Shown here piece by piece: positions 33,618-44,262 of a stretch of 64,000 nucleotides of DNA. Both the position numbers and the translations under genes were made by a program. The DNA comes from Phaseolus vulgaris. Taxonomy: Eukaryota; Streptophyta; Magnoliopsida; Fabales; Fabaceae. How positions within the stretch are numbered: position 1 is the stretch's first letter; every line of letters starts with the position of its first letter. The stretch lies in NCBI RefSeq assembly GCF_000499845.2, contig NC_023749.2:20296207-20360206 (forward strand). Direction: 5' to 3'. The notes under the pieces were generated by a model that was not told the origin of the DNA, did not search any database, and saw nothing but the letters and a program-made list of their open reading frames with translations.

Positions 33618-35416
33618 CCTTTTGCGAATCCATAATTCGCAACCGCCCCAGGACATTCGCTGAAATAAGGCGTCGCGCGGTGGAGCATATTGCCTCTGAG
33701 GGGGAGGTGTGCGAGAAGCGCACGAGCGTCACACCCTCATGCCCGAGGGCACAGACACGGGCTCAACCCGTTAGGGTCAACGAGACCACGACGAGAAGGA
33801 AGAAACCAAAGGGGAGACGCCCCTATGAGGCAAGAAAACCCCAGCCCAGGGGTCAAGCAGGAGGAGATCGCCCGACCAGGGAAAGGGCCAGACCAGCGAG
33901 GTACGACTTTGTGGTGGAATTGAAGGACCTTATCGTCGTGTCCAATATTGCTGAAAGGTTGAGGCGACTGGCGAAGACCGACAAGGTGCTAGGGCCTTGC
34001 AAGGACTCTTGGTGTGAGTTCCACGAAGCTTTCGGTCACCACATCAACAACTGCCTGTCGTTGGGATACTAGCTAGACGAGTTGGTAAGAAGCGGGTTTT
34101 TGAAGGATTACATCTCTGAGCCCGCCACGACAGTGGCCCTGCCAGCACCAGTGGAAGAACAAGCGCATGAGATGCCCGTCCTTGGCGAAGTCCACACCAT
34201 TGCTGGTGGCTTTTCTGGAGGAGGACCCACTGCCTCCCAACGGAGGAAATATGCGAGGGGAGTCAACTCAATTGAAGAAAGAATCTTAGGCGACTCGTGG
34301 GAGTCGGACCTCGTGTTCACGAGGACGGACCTACAAGATGTTGTGCCACACGACAATGACCCCGTGGTCATTTCGGTTGTCATGGCTGGGAGGAAGGTGC
34401 ACAGGGTTCTAGTCGACCAGGGAAGTTCTGCAGATGTTATGTTCTGGTTGACATTCAACAAACTACGGTTGTCTCCTGACCTTTTGAGACCCTACACAGG
34501 TTGCTTATATGGGTTTGCTGACAACCATGTGGAAGTACGTGACTACTTGGAATTGAGGACGACATTCACAGATGGAACGGCCTCACGTACATAAAATATT
34601 AGGTACTTAGTTGTAAACGCCAACTCAGCCTACAACATCCTGTTGAGCCGACCGGCATTGAATAGACTGAACGCGTAGCCTCCACGCGCCACATGAAGAT
34701 GAAGCTGCCGGATCTCAGTGGCAAAGTCATCGTCATCAAATCAGATCAGGAAGAAGCGCGGAAATGTTATGAAAACAGCTTGAAAACAAAGAGAGGTGTG
34801 TTCATGGTGTTCGAACACCCACCAAGTTCGGGCACGGCGATGGAGGTAGAACCCTTGAACGAGGCGACGCCAACGGAGTCAACGCCTGGCGAGGCCGCAT
34901 CCGTAATGGTGACGCTTGAAGCAAACGCACGCACGACGGAGAGGCATGACGACACATCGCCGGTAGAAGAGGCGACACCTGGAAAGAACTACCGGGCGAC
35001 GCCCCTTAAGGAAGATAGCAGGGACCAGACGGCGGCCAACGCGGTGGAGAGACAGATTGGCGGCAAAAGGTTCAAGCTGGGGCGTTTGTTGAGCCAAGAA
35101 GAACAGGATGAAGTGGCGGAGGTGATTTTGCGTCACTTAGATGCTTTCGCATGGTCCGCCTCAGACATGCCGGGCATCGACCCTGACTTTTTATGCCACC
35201 ATCTTAGCATGGATGCCACGGTCCACCCGGTGCGACAGAGAAGGAGAAAGTTTAATGAAGAAAGGTGGCTCGTGGTGAGGGAAGAGACGCAGAAGTTGTT
35301 GAGCGCCGGACACATACAGGAAATCCAATACCCCGAGTGGTTGGCCAATGTAGTCCTTGTGAAGAAGGCAAATGGGAAATGGAGGATGTGTGTGGACTTC
35401 ACGGACCTGAACAAGG
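33618..35416 (+). pseudogene. T4 gag C-terminus, protease and RT N-terminus
   Basis: Tat-type gag and protease, 5' truncated at the E2 junction. Gag shows IRNRPRTFAEIRRRAVEHI and the zinc-knuckle-like CEFHEAFGHHINNC. A TAG at 34070-34072 replaces a codon within an otherwise continuous frame. Protease shows VHRVLVDQGSSADVMFW, whose acid lies in VDQGSS. Two frameshifts follow, near 34590 and 34675. The third segment (34693 on) runs MKMKLPDL… through a variable linker into reverse transcriptase (HPVRQRRRKFNEERW, VVLVKKANGKWRMCVDF). E3 interrupts it after 35416 and the frame resumes at 40712. Confidence 0.85.
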
Positions 35417-36165
35417 TGATGGAGGAGGGCCCAAGCTCACCACACGATGAAAGCCAAGCCTCCAAGACTAGACGGTCTAGCCTATGATGAGGAGCGTCTA
35501 GACTCAAAAAGGAGCGTCTAGCCCATGAAGAGGAGCGTCTAGGCCATGATGAGGAGCGGCTACATAAGGAGCGTCTAGGCCATGATGAGGATTCGTTCTA
35601 GACCGTCTAGCTTCACATACACATGGGTCAAAGCTACGGTTTTGGGAAGAGAAGACCTTTGTAATTGTTACATAAAGGCCCATTAGGGGTGCTTAGTAAT
35701 TAGAGTAGTGTAGAAAGCATATTTGTGTGAACATTCTAGAAAGACCATGGAGGGGGGGGTGAGCATAAAAACTAGACACACCCCTCCCCATGTGCTCATT
35801 TGTGCACCCATGTGCCATGTGCACCCATGTGCTTCACATTTACATTTCATTTGGCTAGCATTAGGGTTGCATTATGGTCCTCCTTAGCCTATAAAAGGAG
35901 GAGTCTACACCTTGTATTTTCAAGTTTATTGTGAGTAAAGTTATGCTGCCCATTTGTGCTCAACTTTGCTTCTCCCTAGAATCCTAGGCTTTAAACTTCA
36001 ATTCCTTCATCTTTTCCCTTGAGCTGGCCGAACCACTCAATACCCCTACTTATCATGCACCTACAAGATCAACACCACTCTTAGGAGGATCTTGCTCACT
36101 CTCATACATTGCTTCCGCCCCATACTCTACATTGATTCAAGAAGAACTTCATGAAAATGCCATCA
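35417..36165 (+). repeat. 5' LTR of E3
   Basis: 749 bases, TGATGGAGGAGGGCC to AAAATGCCATCA. The GCGTCTAG array lies at 35465-35610 between CTAGACGGTCTAG and CTAGACCGTCTAG. TATA box TATAAAAG at 35890-35897. Confidence 0.95.
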
Positions 36166-36180
36166 TTTGGTATCATGAGC
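36166..36180 (+). other. Primer-binding site of E3
   Basis: TTTGGTATCATGAGC follows the LTR directly and matches the initiator Met tRNA end except for one extra T. All E-type copies share this variant. Confidence 0.85.
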
Positions 36181-38084
36181 TTTGGTTCTTCAAGATGAGT
36201 AGCTCCTTGTCTTTTAAATTTTAGTTCTTCTTTATTTCATATTGTCATTTACTTTCCTTACTTGTCTTGCTGTTTTTTACATTTTAATTTGTTCTTGGTG
36301 TGCTTTGTGGAAGATCCAACCGAAGCACTCTTGTTCATTTGATCTTGAACAAGTTCTTGTGCAATTTGTGATAGGATTCCATACACCTTTGTGTTGCTAT
36401 TTTGTTTTAGGATTTTGAGTCTTTATTGCTTTCCTTATTTGGTTCATATTATGCTTTGAGTCTTTAATTTTCTGAATCTATACATGTTTTGTCAAGTCAT
36501 GTTCATCCATATTGTCAACAATTCATAGTAGTCCTTTTATTTGGCTTATTTGTTTCTTGATTTTGGGTCTCTTTATTTTGCTTGAATCTGCTGTTCTTTG
36601 CTCCTTTGGTGCCTTTTTAATTTTTAGTTTGAGTTCATATTGTGTTTAGATCCTACACAATTCTATTTCACAAATTTCCATTGTGTCTAAACTTTGGTAT
36701 CTTGCTGTTTTTGTTTCCAGTTTTCAGATTCCCCTGTTTTCACCTTCTCTGTTTTGGCTGTTTTAACCCAGAAAAATATTTCCACCCATAGGAAATTTCT
36801 GATTTTCTGGAAAATGCAAGTTTAAAGTGTTATAGAAAAGACAAAAAAAGAATTAGGTCAAAAGAAGCAACAGAAAAAAAATGATAAATCTTTTAAGATC
36901 AGAGTGCAAATCTGAAGCGCTCCAGCTGGCCTAACCGAACACCAATTTTGCAAAATTTATTAAAAAACAATGGTGCATCCGTTTTGAATGAATCCAAAGC
37001 CAGATTTTAGATAAGATCCTGAATATCTTGCATAACAAATTTCAGAGCCAAATTCCAAAAATACAGATCAGCATAAATCGGGGAACAAACACGTTTTCTG
37101 GCCCACAACATTTTCCAGTGGTGCTGTTTTTTTTTGGTCATCTAATCTAGTGCTTTTCTTTAGGAATTCTTTTTGTGTGCCAACCTTTAATTGAGTACCT
37201 TTATTTGTTTGCTTTAATTACTTGACTCTCTTTCTAGTTGTCACAATCTAAATCCTTTTGGTGGTACTGTTTTTTTTTCAATTAAATTTGTTTCTTGCTT
37301 TTGTTCTTTGACCTCTAATTTGGGTGCTGGAATTTAATTCTTCTTTGGTGCTTATGTGAATGGGAACTTGATTTGGTTAAGGTTTAGCCCTTTGCTAGGT
37401 GCTGGAAATTGGAGGATTAAAGGCCATCATTCTAAGGAGAAGACAAGGCCAAAGCCGAAACAAGCATTTTTGAAAACACTACAAACACTAGGAAGATCAA
37501 CAAGCAAAGACAACAAAGAAGTGCACTAACCAAAAAGAGGATCAACAAAGGGAGTTCTCTTATTTCCTTTGCAACTTGGTTTATTGTTAATTACCTTGTT
37601 AATTACGTTTAGACGGTGAGTGTGTCTTCAAGGGCTCAAAGTGTCCAAGAAGCCTCACCTAGGGCCGAATAGTATAGCATTCTTGATTAGTAATTGTTAC
37701 TTGTTTGTAATTGCTTTTCTTTTGCTTTCATAGCTACGTTTTGCATGTTTAGTTTTGTTAATTGTTGGTGATTGTCTTTCTTTTTGCTTAGTAGTAACGC
37801 TTTGCATGCTTATTTTGTGTTAAACCGACTAGCTTTGTTAAATTAGTTAGCATATATTGTTTTCTTGCATTGAAAAAAAAATTGATTTCTCAACTTATTT
37901 GTGTTCTAAGTGTTTCACTAAGAGAAAGTCTTGTGTGAAGATATTGGAGGATAGTTTTTGGCAAGGAAAAGGCTTGGTATTTAAGTAGTCCTTTGTGACT
38001 CACCTCCCTTACCTGGAAAACTACCTTCTTTAACTTTCCTAAACTTTCTCAAAGTAAAACACCTATATACACAAAGCTTTAGCC
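36181..38084 (+). other. E3 untranslated leader
   Basis: A T-rich leader of about 1.9 kb before the ORF, conserved in E1, E2, E4 and K. It has no coding potential. GACGGTGAGTGTGTCTTCAA (37613-37632) is conserved in the copies and contains a good 5' splice-site match (GGTGAGTG). Confidence 0.6.
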
Positions 38085-39992
38085 ATGTCTTCTTCTTCTT
38101 ATTCTACAAAGTCTATTGGAAGTGAATTAAAATCTTTAAAAACTCTTTTGAAAGAAGTTTCACAAACTGTGCAATCAATTGCATATAGACAATTGGAGAG
38201 TGAGACTAAACTTAATGTTTTGACTAAAGCAAAGGATGAGAAGTCTCACATTCTAAAAAAATTACCTTCTCATGCATATATCTCTAAAGATCATGATTCT
38301 TTTGGGGAGGGAAGCATTAGAGTAAATGATTATTATCAAGCACCCCCTAGAAGACATAGAGGAGATAGAAAAGAACAAGAAAACCCAAGAGAGGTTAGGG
38401 TAGACCAATCCCATTTCCATGGAAAAGAAAATATAGAAGCTTGCCTAGATTGGGAAATAAGGGTAGAAAAATTGTTTGCTTCCCATAAAGAAAGAAAGGA
38501 AAGAAAAATACAAAAGAAGAGAGGGGAAGTCGAAAGGGAAGCTAAAGAAAAAGAAGAAAAAGAAAAGCATGAGAAGACCCTTGAAGAACAAAAGGCGTGG
38601 GAGAAGAGTGTTCCTTCCCACAAGGTCATTCAACAAGAAGGAAATGTTGAAAATACATTTGAAAATATACCTCTTGTTGAACAACCTAGCCTTACCTTTT
38701 GTAAAGGAACACTTGCAAGCCTAAGTGAAAAAGAAGAGTCTTTAAAAGAAGCTTGCATAGATAAAAATGAAATAGATTATTTCTCATATGTGCTAGGATA
38801 TCACCAAGTGAATGTCAAGTTTTTTATAAGCATCTACAAAAACAATTTTTTATTTGAAGTAGTGCCTAAAGAAACTTGTCATGTCTTATTGAGACAACCA
38901 TTGCAAAGTGTACAAATCCTTATAAACAATGGTTGTCACAACGAGACTATCCTTACACATAAGAGAAAAAGTCTTCATGAAAGAGAACTCATGGGACAAA
39001 TTAGAGTTGATAAAACTCTAGAGCTTTTAAAAGGAAAACTTTTGTCCCCCATGAGAAAAGAAGTTCAAAGACATTACCTTAGGTACAATTCTTGTTTTCA
39101 AAATACGCCCAAGGCAATGTCTCATAAACTCTATACTCCTTCACCTTTTGCAAATGATCCTTGGGAAGATATAAATTTCCTATTAAAACTCCCTAGGACA
39201 ACAAAAGGTTGTGATTCAATCTTCATGGTTATGGATAAACTCTTCTCTAGAGAAGTGATACATCTTCATGGTTTATCTTCAAGCATAGTGTTGAATAGAG
39301 TTCCAAATTTCGCAAACCATGATTTGAGGATTTCCTTTGGAAAACTTGCAACTAAATTGCACACTTTAAATTCTTATCATCCTCAAACGCATGGTCAAAA
39401 TATATTTGAAAATCTAGCTCTTTCTACTATGCCTAGAATAATCATGAAGTGCACACACAACTCTAGAGGTGAGCAAACATACCATAAAGTAGTTCACAAA
39501 ACTACTTATATTTCTACTTTTAAAGTTATGTGTGGGTTCAATCATCTTTCTCCTTTTAAGTTGTTACCATCTTCTATAGGATTTATGCCTAAAGAGAAAG
39601 TAACCACAAATGAACCTTTTAAAATACATAAGATGATTAGAGACCACACACAACCATTAAAAGAGAAACTTTGTCCAAGGTTGCCAAAACCAAAAGAAAA
39701 GCAAGAATGGCAACCTAGTAAAATTAATTTGCAAACTAACACCTATGCCTTATTTGATTATTTCTATAGGCGGACGTTTGATCCAGGAGGACAAGCTTTG
39801 GCGAAGCAAAAGGTTGCTATCCGAGATCAAGTCTGTAGATCTGAGGATAGATCTTTTCCCGAAGGAGGAGATGATGGACAACATCCAGCCACAACCATCC
39901 CCCTAGTTGAAGAAAAAGCTTTGGATTTGAGGACAAATCCTTTTCAAGAGGGAGGGGATGATGGAGGAGGGCCCAAGCTCACCACACGATGA
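38085..39992 (+). CDS. E3 Gag-integrase fusion ORF without RT
   Basis: 635 residues. Regions in order: a heptad-like N-terminus (about 1-50); the start of a Gag domain (SHFHGKENIEACLDWEIRVE, 109-128); a Lys/Glu-rich stretch (135-170); a linker; the protease C-terminal half (IGIYK-type block 247-272) without its active site; a damaged integrase zinc module (about 298-337); and an integrase core (354-442). In the core the acids are lost: DFI became NFL, and SDRDPKF became LNRVPNF. DGQ at the third block became HGQN. A C-terminal region (450-635) follows and extends through the purine tract into the 3' LTR, stopping at 39990-39992. No RT or RNase H. The frame is fully open in an element whose LTRs are nearly identical. 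Confidence 0.88.
   Translation: MSSSSYSTKSIGSELKSLKTLLKEVSQTVQSIAYRQLESETKLNVLTKAKDEKSHILKKLPSHAYISKDHDSFGEGSIRVNDYYQAPPRRHRGDRKEQENPREVRVDQSHFHGKENIEACLDWEIRVEKLFASHKERKERKIQKKRGEVEREAKEKEEKEKHEKTLEEQKAWEKSVPSHKVIQQEGNVENTFENIPLVEQPSLTFCKGTLASLSEKEESLKEACIDKNEIDYFSYVLGYHQVNVKFFISIYKNNFLFEVVPKETCHVLLRQPLQSVQILINNGCHNETILTHKRKSLHERELMGQIRVDKTLELLKGKLLSPMRKEVQRHYLRYNSCFQNTPKAMSHKLYTPSPFANDPWEDINFLLKLPRTTKGCDSIFMVMDKLFSREVIHLHGLSSSIVLNRVPNFANHDLRISFGKLATKLHTLNSYHPQTHGQNIFENLALSTMPRIIMKCTHNSRGEQTYHKVVHKTTYISTFKVMCGFNHLSPFKLLPSSIGFMPKEKVTTNEPFKIHKMIRDHTQPLKEKLCPRLPKPKEKQEWQPSKINLQTNTYALFDYFYRRTFDPGGQALAKQKVAIRDQVCRSEDRSFPEGGDDGQHPATTIPLVEEKALDLRTNPFQEGGDDGGGPKLTTR
39946..39958 (+). other. Polypurine tract of E3
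   Basis: AAGAGGGAGGGGA directly before the 3' LTR. The ORF reads through it. The same tract precedes the 3' LTRs of E1, E2, E4 and L. Confidence 0.85.
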
Positions 39993-40706
39993 AAGCCAAG
40001 CCTCCAAGACTAGACGGTCTAGCCTATGATGAGGAGCGTCTAGACTCAAAAAGGAGCGTATAGCCCATGAAGAGGAGCGTCTAGGCCATGATGAGGAGCG
40101 GCTACATAAGGAGCGTCTAGGCCATGATGAGGATTCGTTCTAGACCGTCTAGCTTCACATACACATGGGTCAAAGCTACGGTTTTGGGAAGAGAAGACCT
40201 TTGTAATTGTTACATAAAGGCCCATTAGGGGTGCTTAGTAATTAGAGTAGTGTAGAAAGCATATTTGTGTGAACATTCTAGAAAGACCATGGAGGGGGGG
40301 TGAGCATAAAAACTAGACACACCCCTCCCCATGTGCTCATTTGTGCACCCATGTGCCATGTGCACCCATGTGCTTCACATTTACATTTCATTTGGCTAGC
40401 ATTAGGGTTGCATTATGGTCCTCCTTAGCCTATAAAAGGAGGAGCCTACACCTTGTATTTTCAAGTTTATTGTGAGTAAAGTTATGCTGCCCATTTGTGC
40501 TCAACTTTGCTTCTCCCTAGAATCCTAGGCTTTAAACTTCAATTCCTTCATCTTTTCCCTTGAGCTGGCCGAACCACTCAATACCCCTACTTATCATGCA
40601 CCTACAAGATCAACACCACTCTTAGGAGGATCTTGCTCACTCTCATACATTGCTTCCGCCCCATACTCTACATTGATTCAAGAAGAACTTCATGAAAATG
40701 CCATCA
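39959..40706 (+). repeat. 3' LTR of E3
   Basis: 748 bases, almost identical to 35417-36165. One substitution changes a GCGTCTAG unit to GCGTATAG near 40060. Confidence 0.95.
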
Positions 40707-40711
40707 CAAGG

Positions 40712-43476
40712 CATGCCCAAAGGACTCGTATCCACTACCCAGCATTGACGCCCTGGTGGATAGTGCCTCGGGCTGCGAGATGCTAAGTTTCTTGGACGCT
40801 TTTTTGGGGTATAATCAGATCAAGATGCACTAAAGGGAGGAAGGTAAAACAACGTTCATGACGGAGACGTGTAGCTACTGCTACAAAGTAATATCGTTTG
40901 GGTTAAAGAATGCGGGCGCCACTTATCAGAGGCTAATGGACAAAGTCCTGGCGCCCATGTTGGGAAGGAACGTGCAAGCCTATGTAGACGACATGGTGGT
41001 AACTTCGCGCGATAAAAGGCGACATACAACGGACCTGGAAGAGTTGTTTGCCACCATCTCAAAATATCGCCTCAAGCTGAACCCCGAGAAGTGTGTCTTT
41101 GGGGTTGAGGCAGGGAAGTTTCTAGGCTTCATGCTCACAGAAAGAGGAATTGAGGCAAACCCAGACAAGTGCGCGGCCATCATCGCCATGAGGAGCCCGA
41201 CATCAGTGAAGGAAGTGCAACAACTGACAGGGCGAATGGCAACGCTATCAAGGTTTGTTTCTGCAGGAGGAGAGAAGGGACACCCCTATTTCCAGTGCCT
41301 CAAAAGAAATAGTCGCTTTGCATGGACCGACGAGTGTGAAGCAGCTTTCATCAATCTAAAAGAGTACTTGGCGACGCCACCCGTCCTTTGCAAACCTGTA
41401 GCAGGAGTGCCCCTCCGACTATACTTTGCGGTAACAGAACGGGCTATCAGTTCTGTGCTAGTCCAGGAACAGGACCAAGTATAGAAGCCCATCTATTTCG
41501 TGAGCAAGGCTTTACAAGGCCCAGAGACGATGTATCAGTCACTGGAAAAGGCGGCATTGGCCGTGGTATTTTCGGCTAGGAGGCTCCGCCACTACTTCCA
41601 CAGTTTTACAGTAGTGGTGATGACGAACCTCCCCATACAAAAGGTATTGCAGAAACCTGACGTAGCTGGAAGGATGGTTCGCTGGGCAGTGGAGTTGTCG
41701 GAGTTTGACATCCAGTACGAGCCCAGAGGATCTATCAAAGGACAGGTATATGTGGATTTTGTGGCAGAGCTTTCGCCCGGAGGCGAACAAGAGGGGGAGT
41801 CGGGATCGCAGTGGTTGCTCTCGGTCGATGGCTCCTCCAATCAGCAGGGAAGTGGTGCAGGGATAGTCTTGGAGGGACCTAATGGTGTGCTGATTGAGCA
41901 AGCTCTACGTTTCACTTTTAAAGCGAGCAATAATCAGGCTGAGTACGAGGCCCTGATCGCAGGGATGCTCCTGGCTAAGGAGATGGGGGCGCGAAACCTC
42001 TTGGTGAAAAGTGATTCCCAGCTAATCACAGGGCAAGTCTCGAGAAAATTCCAAGCCAAGGACCCACAAATGGCGGCGTATTTAAGGTACGTCCTGCTGC
42101 TAAAGGGAGCATTTAGCGCTCTCGAGCTAATACATGTCCCACGAGAGCAGAATGCCAGAGCTGACCTGCTTGCCAAGCTGGCCAGCTCAGGCAAGGGGGG
42201 CAGACAGAGGACAGTAATTCAAGAGGCGCTCAAAGCTCCGCTAAAATTCGTGGAAGATAACAGGGTGGATGTCCTCCATATTAGTACAGCGAGAGGGAGA
42301 CCAAGGAGTCATCGTTCCTTGACTCAAGATACAATAAAGACACCCCATATCAGCACATACGCAGACGCACCCGAGGGAGGAAAGCATACGCAGATATATG
42401 CTTTAGCCGAAGGAGACACCTGGATGACGCCATACAGACGATACTTGGCGGATGGGATTCTCCCAGCGGAGCTAGGGGAGGGCAAGAAGATTAAGAGGAA
42501 TGCTGCAAGATATACCCTGGTAGACGGAGTATTGTTCAGACACGGGTTCACACACCCTATCCTGACGTGCGTAAGCGGCGACGAGTGCGTCAGGATAATG
42601 GCGGAGCTCCACGAAGGTATCTGTGGGAGCCTCGTGGGGGGAAGGTCTTTAGCTTCTAAAGTGGTACGCGCAGGTTTCTACTGGCCAACAGTGAAAGAGG
42701 ATTGCGTGCGGCACGCCCAGCATTGCAAGCAGTGTCAGAAGCACGCTGATTGGCACAAGGCGCCGCCAGAGGAGCTGAGATCCATACATAGTCCATGGCC
42801 TTTTCATATGTGGGGAATCGACATCCTAGGTCCGTTGAAGTACCTAATCGTCGCCATTGAATACTTCACTAAGTGGATAGAGGCGGAGCCCGTGGCCCAG
42901 ATCACCGCACACAAGGTGCAGCACTTTGTTTGGAAGAACATCATGTGTCGCTTCGGCGTGCCTAGGCGGCTGGTATCCGACAATGGCACCCAGTTCGCAA
43001 GCCAACAGGTGAGAAACCTGTGCGCAGAGGTAGGCATCAAGCAGGTGTTCGCATCAGTCGAACACCCCCAAACTAATGGACAAGTAGAGTCAGCGAATAG
43101 AGTTTTGCTGAGAGGACTAAAGAGAAGGCTAGAAAAAGCCAAAGGGGCGTGGGCAGAAGAAGTGCCAAGGATTGTGTGGGCATACCACACCATGCCCCAA
43201 TCTTCCACCATGGAGACGCCTTTCAACCTAGTATATGGGTTAGACGCGATGATCCCAGTTGAGATTCACGAGAGCTCGCCACGTTACCAGAATTTTGTGG
43301 CTGAAGAATCCAACAAAGAGAGGCGAGTGAATCTGGACTTGTTGGACGAAGCCAGGGAAGAAGCAAGAATAAAGGCCGAGGCAGTGAAGAGAAGAGTGGA
43401 GCGACAATATAGCTCCAAGGTGAAGGGGACACTCTTTTTCCCTCTCGGGGGTTTTTTAATGAGGTCACCCAAGTAA
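40712..43476 (+). pseudogene. T4 reverse transcriptase, dual RNase H and integrase (Tat lineage)
   Basis: Continuation of the 33618-35416 polyprotein. Reverse transcriptase shows FLDAFLGYNQIKMH and the catalytic YVDDMVV. Stops lie after KMH (about 40832) and at 41482-41484. The gypsy RNase H is followed by a second, archaeal-type RNase H (VDGSSNQQGSG, NQAEYEAL, VKSDSQLITGQV, NARADLLAKLA). Two RNase H domains are the hallmark of the Tat lineage. In integrase the zinc module reads HEGICGSLVGGR with HCKQCQ, so its second His is Leu. The acids of GIDILGP and SDNGTQF and the E of NGQVESANR are kept. A few residues after ILGPL are deleted. The product ends at 43476, followed by the spacer and antisense gene. 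Confidence 0.9.
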
Positions 43477-43479
43477 AAA

Positions 43480-44262
43480 AGAAGTTTGAGAAAAACTTTG
43501 CCTCAGTTTTTTCTCTTCCCTCTCGAAGTGTAAGATCAAAGGGTAAAGAGATAAAAGACAAAGACTCAAAGCAGCGTCAGGCGTCGCCAAGATAAAGCAT
43601 CGCCAAGACAAGGCGCCACAAAGATAAAGCACCACCAAGATCAGGCGTCGCCAAGATTAGGCGTCGCCAAGAAGGGGCTCACCAAATGACATGCCGACAA
43701 AGAAAACGCCACCAAGACGAGGCGTCGCCAAAATGTACGCATCGCCAAATGGGAGTATCACTAGCCCCGGTCATGGTGTTTTCAAACACCCTGAGGACGA
43801 TCCGGCGCTGCTGTAATAGGCCTCTCCTCAGGCGTGGGCACCAAGCACTGAAGAGATAAGGGACCGGTTGCCTTGGTGTTTGAGACGCTCCATGGACGAT
43901 ACGGCACTGTCATACAGGCCTCTCCATGGGCACGGGCACCAAAGCGCGACTTTGTCCCTAGTGTTAGACATGCAAAGGGGCACCCAGAACAGGTCTCCCT
44001 TCAAGCGTGGACACTCAGTACAGGTAAAATAAACCCTCCCAAACACAACGGAGGGAGTGTCGGAGGTAACGCACACAGCATGGCAGAGGAAGCAGAAACA
44101 GACGAGAGTATGCGAAAATAAAAGGAGCGGCGCTTACAAAAAACCAAAATATGGCGCAAGAGTTAAGGTTACAGATAAAGTTTGTGATAAAGACAGATTA
44201 GACAAATGGGGCAATCATGTACACGCCCTATGCTCGTATGAAAAGTGAAATCAGGCCACCTT
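43480..44262 (+). other. Spacer between pol and antisense gene, with GGCGTCGCC repeats
   Basis: Non-coding. 43575-43745 is a run of GGCGTCGCCAAGAT-type units like those in the Tat LTRs. 43770-43990 consists of two related blocks (…ACCCTGAGGACGATCCGGCGCTG… and …CCATGGACGATACGGCACTGTC…) and recurs at 46080-46285. Confidence 0.7.

Larger units (their letters stand above)
35417..40706 (+). mobile_element. E3: complete, very young RT-less element
   Basis: 5290 bases with perfect CAAGG duplications (35412-35416 and 40707-40711), inserted in the reverse transcriptase of T4. LTRs 35417-36165 and 39959-40706 differ by eye at only two substitutions and one G-run length (8 versus 7 G). Primer site 36166-36180, purine tract 39946-39958, and one long ORF (38085-39992) that lacks reverse transcriptase. 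Confidence 0.95.

Noticed and set aside
35465..35610. Regularly spaced repeats resembling a CRISPR array
   Set aside because: Unit cores are about 10 bases, spacing is short and irregular, the location is LTR U3 in a plant, and no cas-like gene is present.
38336..38629. Minus-strand ORFs opposite the E3 ORF (38336-38629, 38445-38684)
   Set aside because: Shadows of the Lys/Glu-rich coding sequence, giving Phe/Ser/Leu runs with no conserved features.
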